Below, piece after piece: positions 1-9,561 of a stretch of DNA of 64,000 nucleotides (the stretch's first letter is position 1; the number at the start of each line of letters is the position of its first letter). The stretch covers positions 62,001 through 126,000 of the forward strand of contig NZ_PYMA01000012.1 of the NCBI RefSeq assembly GCF_003026495.1, read 5' to 3'. The notes under the pieces were generated by a model. The model was not told the origin of the DNA. It did not search any database and saw only the letters and a list, made by a program, of their open reading frames with translations. A program made the position numbers and the translations under genes. The stretch is from Photobacterium sanctipauli. Lineage in GTDB: Bacteria; Pseudomonadota; Gammaproteobacteria; Enterobacterales; Vibrionaceae.

Positions 1-774
1 GTGGGTGCCGCAATTGGTTGGGGTGTTAAGCGTGGTGTTTACTCGAACGAAGCTGGTCAGGGTACAGGTCCTCACGCAGCGGCTGCGGCAGACGTACAGC
101 ACCCGGCTCAGCAGGGTCTAGTACAGTCGTTCTCGATTTACATCGATACACTACTGGTTTGTTCGGCAACAGCGTTCATGATCATCATCACTGGTGCGTA
201 CAACGTACACGGTGGTGCAGAAGGCGCGTTCCTTGTACAGAACCTAGCTGCTGATGTTGGTGCTAACGGCCCAATGTTCACCCAGCTGGCTATCGAAAGC
301 GCAATGCCAGGTATCGGTAAGCCGTTCATTGCATTCGCACTGTTCTTCTTTGCCTTTACAACCATTCTTGCGTACTACTACATCGCAGAAACAAACATCG
401 CTTATATCCGCCGTACTATGAAGGTACCAGGCATGATGTTTGCTCTGAAAGTGGTATTACTAGTTGCAGTGTTCTACGGTACAGTGAAGACAGCAAACCT
501 TGCATGGGCAATGGGTGATGTGGGTGTTGGCCTAATGGCTTGGCTAAACATCGTCGGTATTCTGATTATCTTCTTCTTGGCTAAGCCTGCACTTAAGGCG
601 CTAAAAGACTATGAAGCACAACAGAAAGCCGGTGTAACTGAGTTTACTTTCGACCCAGTGAAGCTAGGCATCAAAAACGCAGACTACTGGGAGAAGCGCC
701 TAAACGGTGGCAAGTCTAAACCAGCAGCGGATGTTGACGATAGCCAGGCAGAGCCTGTTAAGCCAACAGCATAA
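1..774 (+). CDS. Sodium:alanine/glycine symporter (AGCS family), C-terminal part
   Basis: Inner-membrane secondary transporter that takes up small neutral amino acids (alanine, glycine) with sodium. The gene is cut by the left edge; about 257 C-terminal residues remain of a family that is usually 450-550 long. The opening segment with KRGVYSNEAGQGTGPHAAAA is the AGCS signature, and about five hydrophobic segments follow (for example around residues 48-65, 105-127, 143-160 and 172-193). It ends in a charged, probably cytoplasmic tail of about 60 residues. A strong terminator lies directly downstream. Family assignment is firm; the exact substrate cannot be read from the sequence. Confidence 0.93.
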   Translation: MGAAIGWGVKRGVYSNEAGQGTGPHAAAAADVQHPAQQGLVQSFSIYIDTLLVCSATAFMIIITGAYNVHGGAEGAFLVQNLAADVGANGPMFTQLAIESAMPGIGKPFIAFALFFFAFTTILAYYYIAETNIAYIRRTMKVPGMMFALKVVLLVAVFYGTVKTANLAWAMGDVGVGLMAWLNIVGILIIFFLAKPALKALKDYEAQQKAGVTEFTFDPVKLGIKNADYWEKRLNGGKSKPAADVDDSQAEPVKPTA

Positions 775-794
775 TTAGATAAGTTATAAAGTAG

Positions 795-824
795 AAAGGG
801 TTAGCTTCGGCTAACCCTTTTTTT
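795..824 (+). terminator. Rho-independent terminator after the AGCS gene
   Basis: An 11-bp perfect stem (AAAGGGTTAGC / GCTAACCCTTT) closed by a UUCG tetraloop and followed by a T run. It lies about 20 nt after the AGCS stop codon. Confidence 0.92.
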
Positions 825-842
825 GTGTTTATCGTCGCTGTT

Positions 843-1153
843 CTCTGATGCTGAGAAACAAGACATTGGGCAAGTTGATCAAGCTGTGAGTATGAAGGCT
901 GAATTACTTGAGAATGAAACGATACCGTTTGAAGGTAATAAGGATGCAAAGTTGTCATTATTAAGTTCTTAGACCACCTGTTAAATTGGCGACTGAAGCA
1001 GGTGTAGACTTAAACTCAATGAACTTGATGTATGTATGGTCTGAAGAGTTAATGCCGTCGATGATACTTGCGCAACAACTAGGCTTTAGTGATATCTCCG
1101 CTTATGTTGAGGCGGATAAACTACAGAAGGTAGTTGAATTAGCACTGAGCTAA
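843..1153 (+). pseudogene. Degraded remnant of a DsbA-like thiol:disulfide oxidoreductase
   Basis: No intact frame is present, but pieces of one protein can be read. From 843 the frame reads SDAEKQDIGQVDQAVSMKAE and continues to TIPFEGNKDAK. This resembles the N-terminal helical part and the start of the thioredoxin fold of Com1/DsbA-like proteins. Near 950 the sense jumps one frame to VVIIKFLDHL, where the family normally has the first strand and then the CPxC active site. The CPxC motif and the middle of the fold are missing. A further shift leads to TEAGVDLNSMNLMYVWSEEL and an open C-terminal frame ending at TAA 1151-1153. At least one frameshift and a large internal deletion are needed. 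Assignment to the DsbA family is an inference from residue patterns. Confidence 0.45.
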
Positions 1154-1172
1154 AGTGTGAGTTTTTTTGCTA

Positions 1173-1200
1173 AAAAGGGCTAGCAATTGCTAGCCCTTTT
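1173..1200. terminator. Perfectly palindromic bidirectional terminator
   Basis: A 28-nt perfect palindrome: arms AAAAGGGCTAGC and its complement around a central AATT. It has A and T runs on both sides, so it could stop transcription from both directions. It lies between the pseudogene remnant (plus strand) and the end of the BCCT transporter gene (minus strand). Confidence 0.85.
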
Positions 1201-1231
1201 ATGTGTATATATCGTTTATCTAAGCTCTTTT

Positions 1232-2827
1232 TTATACAGCTGTTTGTAGCTGGTAAGCAGAACGCTCACTACTTAATCCCTTTATCAGGCTGGCACACAT
1301 CAGAAGCAGAACAAAGGTAAACGGAAGGGCAGTTGCCACAACACCAGACTGCAATGCCTGTAGGGCTTCAGTACCACCAATCCATAGCATCGCACCGGCA
1401 ATTGCACCTTCTACAGATGCCCAGAAGATACGCTGCGGTACTGGCGCGTCAATCTTACCACCGGCAGTGATGCTATCGATGACCATCGAACCTGAATCTG
1501 AAGAGGTAATAAAGAAAATCAGAACCAGAATAATTGAAAGCACTGAGATGATAGAGCCAAATGGCAGAGCATCGTACACATGGAATAAGGTTAGCGAGAT
1601 ATCCGTTAGCCCGTTTGCACCAAGTTCGCCGACTTTGTTGACGACTTGATCAATGGCTATGCCCCCGAAAATAGACATCCAAATGATCACCATCAGTGAT
1701 GGAATGAAGATGACTGCAATTAAAAACTCTCGTACCGTACGGCCTTTAGAAATTCGTGCGATAAACATACCAACGAATGGTGACCATGAAATCCACCATG
1801 CCCAGTAGAATACAGTCCAACCATGCATCCAAGTGGTATCCTCGCGTCCGTGAGGGTTGCTGAATGCAATGATGTTGTCTGCATAAGCTAGAAGCGTGGC
1901 TGGCAGCGAGCTGATTACAAGATCAAAACTAACGAAAGCGACAAAAACAAGTAAGGCTAAAGCAAAAAGCATGTTGATTTTGCTTAGCTGTTTAACGCCG
2001 TTATCGATACCACGAACGACCGAAATAATGGCAATAGCAGTTACAAAGGCAATGACGGCAAGCTGCATACCGATACCACCTTCGGTACCAAACACATGAT
2101 TAATGCCGCTGGTGGCCTGCTGCGCACCCAAACCAAGAGATGTGGCCAAACCAAAAAGTGTTGCCAATACCGCCATGATATCAATGGCGTGTCCTAGCCA
2201 TCCCCATGCCCTGTCACCAAAAATCGGGTAGAACACTGAGCGAATTGATAGTGGTAGCCCTTTGTTAAATGCGAAGAAGGCAAGAGACAGTGCAACAATG
2301 GCGTAGATAGACCAACCGTGGATACCCCAGTGGAAGATGGTCGCCCCCATGGCTAATGCTTTGGCTTCTTCAGTATGCGGTTCTACATTAAATGGTGTGC
2401 CCCACCAATCGGTGAAATAGGCGGTAGGCTCAGCGACACCCCAGAAGAGTAGGCCAATGCCCATACCCGCAGCAAACAGCATAGACAGCCAACCTGCTGT
2501 CGAGTGTTCCGATTCAGCATCTTTACCACCAATTCGGATTTTGCCAAAGGGTGAAACAATTAGTACTAAAGCAAAGAGTAAGAAGAAGTTTGTCGACCAC
2601 ATAAAAAACACATCGAAGCTTTCGATAATGTTGTTTTTCACGCTATTAAGCGCATCTTTTGCTGTACCGGGTTCAATGATGAAGAGAGTTGAAAGGAAAA
2701 AAAGGATCAGTCCTGCGCTAATGCCGAATACGGGGTTGTGAATATCAAACCCCCATTTCTGAATATTATCCTGACCTACTTGATAATCGGTTGTTTCAAT
2801 ACTGTATTTCTTAAAATTAGTATCCAT
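1232..2827 (-). CDS. BCCT family betaine/choline/carnitine transporter
   Basis: Twelve-TM sodium- or proton-coupled uptake system for trimethylammonium osmolytes such as glycine betaine, choline or carnitine, acting in the inner membrane. It has the usual BCCT length (531 aa) and core. MGIGLLFWGVAEPTAYF lies in the TM3-TM4 region and FYWAWWISWSPFVGMFIARI is the tryptophan-rich TM8 segment that forms the substrate box, followed by SKGRTVREF. Both tails are short, so it lacks the long C-terminal osmosensory extension of BetP. It is transcribed alone, with a 350-nt gap on its upstream side. The substrate cannot be chosen from sequence alone; osmoprotectant import fits a marine organism. Confidence 0.93.
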   Translation of the reverse strand: MDTNFKKYSIETTDYQVGQDNIQKWGFDIHNPVFGISAGLILFFLSTLFIIEPGTAKDALNSVKNNIIESFDVFFMWSTNFFLLFALVLIVSPFGKIRIGGKDAESEHSTAGWLSMLFAAGMGIGLLFWGVAEPTAYFTDWWGTPFNVEPHTEEAKALAMGATIFHWGIHGWSIYAIVALSLAFFAFNKGLPLSIRSVFYPIFGDRAWGWLGHAIDIMAVLATLFGLATSLGLGAQQATSGINHVFGTEGGIGMQLAVIAFVTAIAIISVVRGIDNGVKQLSKINMLFALALLVFVAFVSFDLVISSLPATLLAYADNIIAFSNPHGREDTTWMHGWTVFYWAWWISWSPFVGMFIARISKGRTVREFLIAVIFIPSLMVIIWMSIFGGIAIDQVVNKVGELGANGLTDISLTLFHVYDALPFGSIISVLSIILVLIFFITSSDSGSMVIDSITAGGKIDAPVPQRIFWASVEGAIAGAMLWIGGTEALQALQSGVVATALPFTFVLLLMCASLIKGLSSERSAYQLQTAV

Positions 2828-3180
2828 AAATAAACGTAAACGTTTTTGTCCTTAATTGGCTTTCCTAGCCAAAACTGCAAGCGCTAAAACTCTACAGTGG
2901 GTAATATCGTTAGACCTCTAAACAAAAATGGAAGGCTGATGGTAACAGTAATGTTGCAAGATCACAAATATGGTTGGTATTGATACATTTTCATATTGAA
3001 TGTTGTGATGAGGGTTTATGGTGTTTTTGGCTTGTAATTTGTGCTCTAAACAATTTTATATAGACCAGAGGAAATTTACGGTTTGGCTGTTACTGGTGGC
3101 TTGTTTGTCATTTGTAACTGGGGAGTTCAAAAGTATAGGTTGCAAATCCCTCCCCATAGATAAAGAATGAGTCTGGTTGA
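2828..3180. other. Intergenic region without a recognisable gene
   Basis: AT-rich spacer between the end of the mrp operon and the start of the BCCT gene (both minus strand). It must contain the BCCT promoter. I see no coding frame, strong hairpin or repeat in it. Confidence 0.6.
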
Positions 3181-3495
3181 TTAGAGTTCTAAATTATTAG
3201 CTTTCTTATTACGCCACATTTTATATCCTTTATGCTGCATAGCTTTGCCGAGCAAATGAGCGGCGACGGGGGCGGTAATAAAAATAAACAAGATAGTGCC
3301 AATGACCCGTGAAATAACGGTTACCTCTGGCATGGAAAAGGCCACTGATAATAGGAGAAAACAAATGCCAACGGTGCCAGCTTTTGTTGCCGCGTGCATG
3401 CGGGTATAGAGATCCGGTAAACGTAAAATACCCAGACTGGCCACCAAGGTGAAAAACGTACCCAGCAGTAATAGTAAACTAATCAATATATCCAT
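3181..3495 (-). CDS. mrpG: Mrp cation/proton antiporter subunit G
   Basis: Small membrane subunit (104 aa) of the multi-subunit Na+(K+)/H+ antiporter; last gene of the operon. It has three hydrophobic segments. LRLPDLYTRMHAATKAGTVG is the characteristic MnhG/PhaG motif in the first loop. It starts 2 nt after the stop of mrpF, so the two genes are almost certainly co-translated. The C-terminus is short and basic. Confidence 0.93.
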   Translation of the reverse strand: MDILISLLLLLGTFFTLVASLGILRLPDLYTRMHAATKAGTVGICFLLLSVAFSMPEVTVISRVIGTILFIFITAPVAAHLLGKAMQHKGYKMWRNKKANNLEL

Positions 3496-3497
3496 GG

Positions 3498-3779
3498 TTA
3501 GCCCTTATCTTGTTTCTGTTTGGTGATAAGCCTTGCAAAGGCAATGGTGCCAAGGAATGCGACCAAACCCAGTGTAATAGCCACATCTAGCAGTGATTTT
3601 TGGCCACTGTCTAAGGTGTATACCGCGATAAAACCAATAGTGACAAAAGAGATAAGATCCAAGGCGACGACCCGGTCTGCCAGTGTTGGGCCAAGTACCA
3701 ACCGGATGAATGCCAGTAACAAACTGACGACCAAACCGAAGTAGGAAAGCTGAATGCTTAGGTTGAGTAGATCATTCAC
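3498..3779 (-). CDS. mrpF: Mrp cation/proton antiporter subunit F
   Basis: Small three-TM subunit (93 aa) of the Mrp complex. The segment GPTLADRVVALDLISFVTIG is the conserved MnhF motif. The gene appears to start at GTG 3779-3777, overlapping the stop of mrpE by 8 nt; no in-frame ATG lies near. The overlaps along the operon suggest stoichiometric assembly by translational coupling. Confidence 0.92.
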   Translation of the reverse strand: MNDLLNLSIQLSYFGLVVSLLLAFIRLVLGPTLADRVVALDLISFVTIGFIAVYTLDSGQKSLLDVAITLGLVAFLGTIAFARLITKQKQDKG

Positions 3780-4248
3780 GAGTTATCTCCAATATACGTG
3801 CTTCCAATCCCTGTTTGATATCCTGTGCTACCGCTTCGTGATCAGGCGCGAACATCACATGCAGGACAAGGAATTTTTTATCGGGTGTAACATCCAGACT
3901 TAAGCTACCCGGCGTCAGCGATACCATATTGGCTAGCAGGGTAATTTCGAGGTCAGTTTCAGCATCGAGTGGAACATAGACAATGTCTGGTTGGCTTAAG
4001 TGGGTTGGTGTAATCACATCCCACACGACTCTTGCAACCGACACTATCATTTCGTAGCAGAAATACAGAAATAACAAAATAAAGGCTTTGAATTTTTTGA
4101 AATAACTGGTTTTCAGCCCGAAGGGTTGGCAAAGCTTAAGTGTAAAGTAGCCAATGAAAAAACCGACCATAAAATCAATGCTGCTATATTGCCCATTGAG
4201 CAGCATCCAAGCCATTGCCAGAAAGAGGTTTAAGAAAAAGTAGATCAT
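3772..4248 (-). CDS. mrpE: Mrp cation/proton antiporter subunit E
   Basis: Membrane subunit of the Mrp complex (PF01899, MnhE family). An N-terminal pair of TM segments is followed by a soluble alpha/beta part that includes [20 protein letters not shown], the family signature. The frame is open further upstream from a GTG at 4272. ATG 4248 is preferred because GGGAG lies 7 nt before it; this gives 158 residues and a 13-nt gap after mrpD. Confidence 0.92.
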   Translation of the reverse strand: MIYFFLNLFLAMAWMLLNGQYSSIDFMVGFFIGYFTLKLCQPFGLKTSYFKKFKAFILLFLYFCYEMIVSVARVVWDVITPTHLSQPDIVYVPLDAETDLEITLLANMVSLTPGSLSLDVTPDKKFLVLHVMFAPDHEAVAQDIKQGLEARILEITRE

Positions 4249-4261
4249 CTGAATTCTCCCA

Positions 4262-5755
4262 TTACTGCTCACCTAACACAGCGCGAATATAGCCGCCCGG
4301 GTTTAATAGCTGCTCCGCTGCTTCATTAGCAAAAACAAATACAGGTTGGGCAACAAGGCCAATCGTAATTGTCATCAAGGTTAAAACAGCGATGGGTAAG
4401 CAATACAGAAGGTTGATTGATAGTGGAAAAGTTTTTCCTGACAGAGTGTCTGTCGGTGCTTTCCAGAATGCTTCACTCCAAATCTTAGTCATTGAGAAAA
4501 TCGTTAATAACCCGACGATAAGTGCAGTGGCGGCTAGCACGTTATAGTCATTGATAATGCTTGCTTTAATGACTAGATACTTGCCCCAAAAGCCCGATAA
4601 TGGCGGAAACCCAGCAAGTGAAAATGCAGGGATCAAGAACAAGAATGCAAGCCATGGCATGGCCTTGTAGACACCACCCAAATGGCGAAGTTGGCTTGTG
4701 CCATATTTGCTTTCAATGAAGCCGCCAATCAAAAATAGATTAGCTTTTACGATAATGTGGTGAATGATGTAGAAAATCGCACCGGCAAGCGCGATAGGCG
4801 TATAAAGCGCTAACCCCATTATCATGTAACCGATTTGGCTAATAATATGGAATGACAAAATTTTCTTGATATCAAACTGACTGGCCGCGCCAAGTACCCC
4901 CGTGAGCATGGTTAATCCACTAATCCAAAGCAACAACGGCTGCCAACTGGTATCCGTTAAAGGAAATACCAAGGTAAACATACGTATTAAGGCGTAAACG
5001 CCAACTTTGGTCAGCAATGCGGCAAATAACGCCACGACAGCATTAGGCAGCGTGTGGTAAGACGCCGGTAGCCAAGCGAACAGGGGAAACAAGGCTGATT
5101 TGATAGCAAAGGTAAATAAGAACAAAGCAGACAGTAAAAAGGTGGTTTCCGGTGCAACATCCGTAAACTTCAGATGAAGATCGGCTAAGTTCAGTGTGCC
5201 TGTTGCACCGTAGGTTAGGCCGATGGCTAATAAAAAGACTAATGTGGAAATCAGGTTGAGCAAGACGTATTTTACTGCGCCATCGATTTGCTTACGTTCT
5301 GCATCAACGATCATCAAGCCGAACGAGGCAATGAGCATAACCTCAAACCAAACGTAGAGGTTAAAGATATCGCCAGTCAAAAAGGCACCATATACACCGG
5401 CAAGGAGTACATGGAATAACACATGGTATAGGCCATATGAAGCTTTGTGTCTTAAATCAGCCATGGCGTAGAAAACGGTAACAGCGCCAATAATGGCGGT
5501 AATCACAGTCAATGCGACACTTAAAAAGTCGGCGACAAAAACAATACCAAAGGGTGCCATCCAATTACCGAAGGCGACCGCATAGGGGCCGTTTGCAGTA
5601 ATGTCTTTCAGCAGTAGCAAGCTGCATACCACCGAAATAGCCACGCTGGCGCCACTGATCCAATTGATGGCCCTAGGGTTACTTCTGACAAAGAATGCAC
5701 CTGTTGCCGTCAGTAACGACAAGACAACAGGGAGTGTGATCCAAACTGAGGTCAT
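4262..5755 (-). CDS. mrpD: Mrp cation/proton antiporter subunit D
   Basis: Complex-I ND4/NuoM-like proton-translocating subunit (497 aa, about 14 TM segments). Visible hallmarks are the conserved glutamate in LYVWFEVMLIASFG (TM5) and KSALFPLFAWLPASYHTLPN in the TM7-8 region with the conserved lysine. HHIIVKANLFLIGG contains the TM12-type lysine. The start codon overlaps the stop of mrpC by 4 nt (ATGA). With MrpA it forms the antiporter core. Confidence 0.95.
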   Translation of the reverse strand: MTSVWITLPVVLSLLTATGAFFVRSNPRAINWISGASVAISVVCSLLLLKDITANGPYAVAFGNWMAPFGIVFVADFLSVALTVITAIIGAVTVFYAMADLRHKASYGLYHVLFHVLLAGVYGAFLTGDIFNLYVWFEVMLIASFGLMIVDAERKQIDGAVKYVLLNLISTLVFLLAIGLTYGATGTLNLADLHLKFTDVAPETTFLLSALFLFTFAIKSALFPLFAWLPASYHTLPNAVVALFAALLTKVGVYALIRMFTLVFPLTDTSWQPLLLWISGLTMLTGVLGAASQFDIKKILSFHIISQIGYMIMGLALYTPIALAGAIFYIIHHIIVKANLFLIGGFIESKYGTSQLRHLGGVYKAMPWLAFLFLIPAFSLAGFPPLSGFWGKYLVIKASIINDYNVLAATALIVGLLTIFSMTKIWSEAFWKAPTDTLSGKTFPLSINLLYCLPIAVLTLMTITIGLVAQPVFVFANEAAEQLLNPGGYIRAVLGEQ

Positions 5756-6105
5756 TGATCCTCCTCTGAATGTTGCATAGCGTCGACATCAGCAGAGCCC
5801 GTTTCTTTGTAGGCGCGATAAAGCAACATCAATGCGAAGACTAATAGACCAAAGCCAATCACAATTGCCGTCAGGATCAGTGCCTGGGGCAGGGGATCTG
5901 CCGCACCATCTGGTGGTAATACCGCAGTGGCTTCGATAAGCGGTGGGTTGCCGGGGGTTAAACGCCCGGCAGTAAAAATGGCTAGATTGACGGCATTACT
6001 GATGAGAATCAGCCCGAGCAAAATTCGAATGATATGGCGCTCAAGCATCAGGTAAACACCTGCAATGACAAAAACACCGACAACTATGCTCCATAATATT
6101 TCCAT
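5752..6105 (-). CDS. mrpC: Mrp cation/proton antiporter subunit C
   Basis: NuoK-like three-TM subunit (117 aa). LERHIIRILLGLILISNAVN carries the family pattern, and DPLPQALILTAIVIGFG marks the second half. The start overlaps the stop of mrpA by one base (TAATG). It has a hydrophilic, acidic C-terminal tail of about 20 residues. Confidence 0.94.
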   Translation of the reverse strand: MEILWSIVVGVFVIAGVYLMLERHIIRILLGLILISNAVNLAIFTAGRLTPGNPPLIEATAVLPPDGAADPLPQALILTAIVIGFGLLVFALMLLYRAYKETGSADVDAMQHSEEDQ

Positions 6106-8804
6106 TAATCGAGCTCCTCATTAACTCTCAGCAGTACCTCTAATACTCCTCCAATTACGGCTAGGTAGATGCCAACATCAAAAATAAGCGGTGTACCCAA
6201 AGGTAGGATTTGCTTCCACCAAATCCCGGTTAAGAATGGCTCACCCATGGCAAAGCCGATCACACCGGCCAGGAGGCTCAAAAACACACCGAATAAGGCA
6301 ATGTTCATTGGCTTATAGCCCAGCCTTTCTCGCACATATTGCGGCGACTCAGCGAAGATAAGCAGTGTTAGACCAATCACAGCAATGAGTGCACCGATAA
6401 AGCCGCCACCGGGGGAGTTGTGACCGCGAAGTAGAAGATACAGGGAGAAAACCATCATCAGCACCGCGACAATGTGGGCGGTGGTACCAAAAATAAGTGA
6501 CTGAATACGGTTCTTCTGAAGCGAGGTCGTTTTGAACAAACTGATAGCGGCAATGGCCGCAATAACGACGACGATGGCCTCTCCCATGGTATCGAAGGCC
6601 CTAAAATCTACCAGAATGACATTCACGATATTACGACCATGACCACCGGGCACGCTGTTCTGGGAGAAGAAATCGGCCAGCGGTGAATGCAATGGCGAAT
6701 CAGTGATGGCAATGAGCAGCGCTGTGATAGAAAGGCCGATAATCCCCGCAATGGCGGCATGAAAAATACGCCTTCTCTTACCGTGCTGTTTGACTGTACT
6801 GAAATGCGGAAGATGGCGGATAAGCAAAGCAACAAACACGACCATCAAGGTTTCAACCAAAAGCAGGGTTTTGGCCACATCCGGTGCGCTGTAAATCATG
6901 AAAACCAATGTCATCAAAAAGCCAATGGCACCCAGTGCCGCAATGGACAGTAGGCGTGACGTAGAGAAGACACAGGCTATCGCGGATAAGATAAGCAGGA
7001 AGGCAATGGCAAACTCGTAGAGCTCAACCGTTAGGATACGAGCCAGGAAATCACTGGGGATCTTGAGCGGATTCAGTAACAAGATAGCGGCAAAAACAGT
7101 GAAAAATAGCGTGGCGTAAACACTTAAACGGCGCTGTTGCAGTTTCTGGGTTTGCCAAGTCGCGGTCTTAACCATCAGCGACATACATTGCTCGAAAACT
7201 TGAGTGGCTATGGGGAGTGGGGCCAATAGCTTATTCAACAGCTGGGTTAAGCTGGACATGTACTTATAGATAAGCAGTCCCAATGCCAGCGTAACACCAC
7301 TCATTAGCAAGGGTAAGTTGAACCCATGCCATAACTTAACCGGGGACGATTGATCGACTTGGTTGATTTCGAAAATTGCAGTAGATAACACGTACTCGTT
7401 CAGCCAGCCTAAGCCAAGGGTTGGTACCACCACACTGCAGCATGCAAGCACCATTGGCGGGATCCAAAAGCCGACTTCCGCCTCAATAGACTTAACGGTG
7501 GGGTTATCTTTGATGGTGTGATTTAAAAATGGACGCGAGATCACTGCCAGTGCGAGGGCGACCATCACACCGTTGATGATGACCAGAGCCAGCATCACGA
7601 TACTGTGTACTTCAAGGCCCGCCTTATAGGCGTACTCCTTACTTAAAAAGCCAAGCAAAGGTGGAATACCTGCCTTCGAAAGGGCCGCTATCAGGCCAGA
7701 TGCGAAACTGAAGATAAGAACGGCTTTTAAGCCATACAGTAATCGTATATCGCGGGTGCCTGTTGCTTTGTCGATGTTACCAACCACCATGAACAAAGAG
7801 GCTTTATAGAATGCATGAGCAAGAATAAACAGGATGGCAGCCGCGAGTGCAGTTTCAGAGCCGATGCCAAGCAATAAAGTAAGAATGCCCAAGATGGTAT
7901 TGGTACTGAAGGCCAGCATCAACTTGAGATCTTTTTGCATCAAGGCAATCACCGCAGACCAAAGCGCAGTGAATCCGCCAACGATAATAAGCGAATAAAA
8001 CCATACTTCACTCTGCGCATAGACAGGCGACAAACGTGCCAGCAAATAGATGCCAGCTTTAACCATGGTGGCAGAATGTAAGAACGCACTGACTGGTGTG
8101 GGCGCGGCCATGGCGCCCGGTAGCCAGAAATGGAACGGAAATTGTGCCGATTTGGTAAATGCGCCTAAGAGGATAAGGACCAAAGATGGAGTAAAGTAGG
8201 CATGCTCAGAGACACTCTGGGCATCGTTAATTGCCTTGTCGATAATCGTACTTAGCTCATAACTACCTGCTATTTGCCCAAGTAGGATTAACCCCGCCAA
8301 TAATGCCAAACCGCCAGCGCCTGTGACGACAAGCGATTGCAGGGCATTTTTGCGCGACTTTTCTTTCTCGTGATTAAAACCAATGAGCAAGTAGGACGTG
8401 ATGGTCGTGAGTTCCCAGAAGACAAACAGCAAGATGATGTTGTCACTCAGGACGAGCCCGAGCATAGAGAGCATGAACAGTGTGAGGTACAGATGAAACG
8501 AGAAGCGCTCTGCTTTCCCTTTCATGTAAGCCAGTGCGTATAGTTGGACAAAAAAGCCGATACAACTGATTAGCCCGACGAAAACAAAAGATAACGCATC
8601 AAGCTGTAAGCTCAAATTAATGTCGAGGCTGGGAACCCAAGGTATTGACCAGCGCAGCCCTTCGGGTGACGGCTGGTAATAGGAAATGGCAGTAAGGAAT
8701 AGCACAGCCGGAAACAACACAAACCCCAAGAGTGCATAGTTGTGTTTGCCCTTGTCGAGTATGGGTCGTTTGTTATCTGATTTTCTCGCTGCTGACTCTG
8801 CCAC
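6105..8804 (-). CDS. mrpA: Mrp antiporter fused subunit A/B (MrpA-MrpB)
   Basis: Largest subunit of the Na+(K+)/H+ antiporter (899 aa), first gene of the operon. Residues about 60-480 form the NuoL/ND5-like antiporter core, with LLFVFWELTTITSYLLIGF and KSAQFPFHFWLPGAMAAPTP. The later part carries the MrpA C-terminal domain, and about the last 200 residues are an MrpB domain with RGHNSPGGGFIGALIAVIG. No separate mrpB exists, which is the group-2 mrp layout known from Vibrio cholerae and rhizobia. The start is GTG 8804; no ATG lies near. In V. cholerae the homologous complex exports Na+ and supports alkali and bile-salt tolerance; that role here is inferred. Confidence 0.94.
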   Translation of the reverse strand: MAESAARKSDNKRPILDKGKHNYALLGFVLFPAVLFLTAISYYQPSPEGLRWSIPWVPSLDINLSLQLDALSFVFVGLISCIGFFVQLYALAYMKGKAERFSFHLYLTLFMLSMLGLVLSDNIILLFVFWELTTITSYLLIGFNHEKEKSRKNALQSLVVTGAGGLALLAGLILLGQIAGSYELSTIIDKAINDAQSVSEHAYFTPSLVLILLGAFTKSAQFPFHFWLPGAMAAPTPVSAFLHSATMVKAGIYLLARLSPVYAQSEVWFYSLIIVGGFTALWSAVIALMQKDLKLMLAFSTNTILGILTLLLGIGSETALAAAILFILAHAFYKASLFMVVGNIDKATGTRDIRLLYGLKAVLIFSFASGLIAALSKAGIPPLLGFLSKEYAYKAGLEVHSIVMLALVIINGVMVALALAVISRPFLNHTIKDNPTVKSIEAEVGFWIPPMVLACCSVVVPTLGLGWLNEYVLSTAIFEINQVDQSSPVKLWHGFNLPLLMSGVTLALGLLIYKYMSSLTQLLNKLLAPLPIATQVFEQCMSLMVKTATWQTQKLQQRRLSVYATLFFTVFAAILLLNPLKIPSDFLARILTVELYEFAIAFLLILSAIACVFSTSRLLSIAALGAIGFLMTLVFMIYSAPDVAKTLLLVETLMVVFVALLIRHLPHFSTVKQHGKRRRIFHAAIAGIIGLSITALLIAITDSPLHSPLADFFSQNSVPGGHGRNIVNVILVDFRAFDTMGEAIVVVIAAIAAISLFKTTSLQKNRIQSLIFGTTAHIVAVLMMVFSLYLLLRGHNSPGGGFIGALIAVIGLTLLIFAESPQYVRERLGYKPMNIALFGVFLSLLAGVIGFAMGEPFLTGIWWKQILPLGTPLIFDVGIYLAVIGGVLEVLLRVNEELD

Positions 8805-8884
8805 TGATGCTATATGTCCTTGCTCTGGACGAATTGAACAATGCGTTTATTCGCTCATCAATTCGTATTAATTGATATTGTTAA

Positions 8885-8900
8885 GGTTAATCCATTAACC
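8885..8900. promoter_or_regulatory. 16-bp palindrome upstream of the mrp operon
   Basis: GGTTAAT-CC-ATTAACC has perfect 7-bp arms and sits about 80 nt before the mrpA start codon. It could be an operator or the start of the leader. The regulator is unknown. Confidence 0.3.
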
Positions 8901-9074
8901 CATCTCTCAGTTCTAAGATATTAGTTGCAGTTAATAGGCTTGAGTACCACTGTAATAGCGTTACATAATGTATGAATTTGTTAACATTGCATTAACTTTG
9001 GTGCTAGGTATTTGGTGTTGAGTGCTAGGTGTTGGCTTTAAGTGCCGAAATCAGGACTCCGGCACCATTGGGTA

Positions 9075-9266
9075 TTAATCGATTTCGGATATGTACCGCT
9101 CAAGGTAGTGATTATTTCGTCTTTCCTTTAGGTTGTGGCTTTCTTCTTCGAGGCGAAATGCCTCATATCCGTCATAGATGCATTCCCCAATTTCATTCCT
9201 AGGACAAACATAAGCATTGGATCGATCAAACAGTTCTGTATTGCAGCAAGGACAGTACTTTTTCAT
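9075..9266 (-). CDS. Zinc-ribbon microprotein of unknown function
   Basis: A 63-residue protein starting MKKYCPCCNTELFDRSNAYVC. The cysteine pattern (CPCC near the N-terminus, then VCP and a further Cys in GECIYDGYEAF) suggests one small treble-clef or zinc-ribbon site. The C-terminal half is charged and probably helical. ATG 9266 is chosen over a GTG four codons upstream because GGAGG lies 5 nt before it. The gene stands alone. I do not recognise a named family. Confidence 0.65.
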   Translation of the reverse strand: MKKYCPCCNTELFDRSNAYVCPRNEIGECIYDGYEAFRLEEESHNLKERRNNHYLERYISEID

Positions 9267-9483
9267 CACTACCTCCACATGTATTACTGAAAATGTGCTG
9301 TATTGATTAGCTCTGATTACAATGTAGACGTGAAATAAATCTCGTGATGACGATTCACAATCGGTCTTACAGCTGTTTACACTCTATTACAGTTGAGAAT
9401 AGTCGGACTCGACAGGTTACATCTTGTAAAGCTAATGCATTGAACTGGGCGTGAAGGGGGATGTGAGAGTTAAACACAAAAAA

Positions 9484-9544
9484 TTCGCCCCTTATTTTAC
9501 AACTAAGCGTCAAAGTGCTTTGCTGAATAGAATAGGGGGCGAGG
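9484..9544 (-). terminator. Probable terminator after the hybrid kinase gene
   Basis: GC-rich arms at 9484-9496 and 9531-9543 pair around a loop that contains a small inner hairpin (CAAAG-TG-CTTTG). On the minus strand the structure ends in TTTTTTGTG. It lies 20-80 nt after the stop of the hybrid kinase gene. Confidence 0.6.
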
Positions 9545-9561
9545 AAATTTAATGAGTCAGT

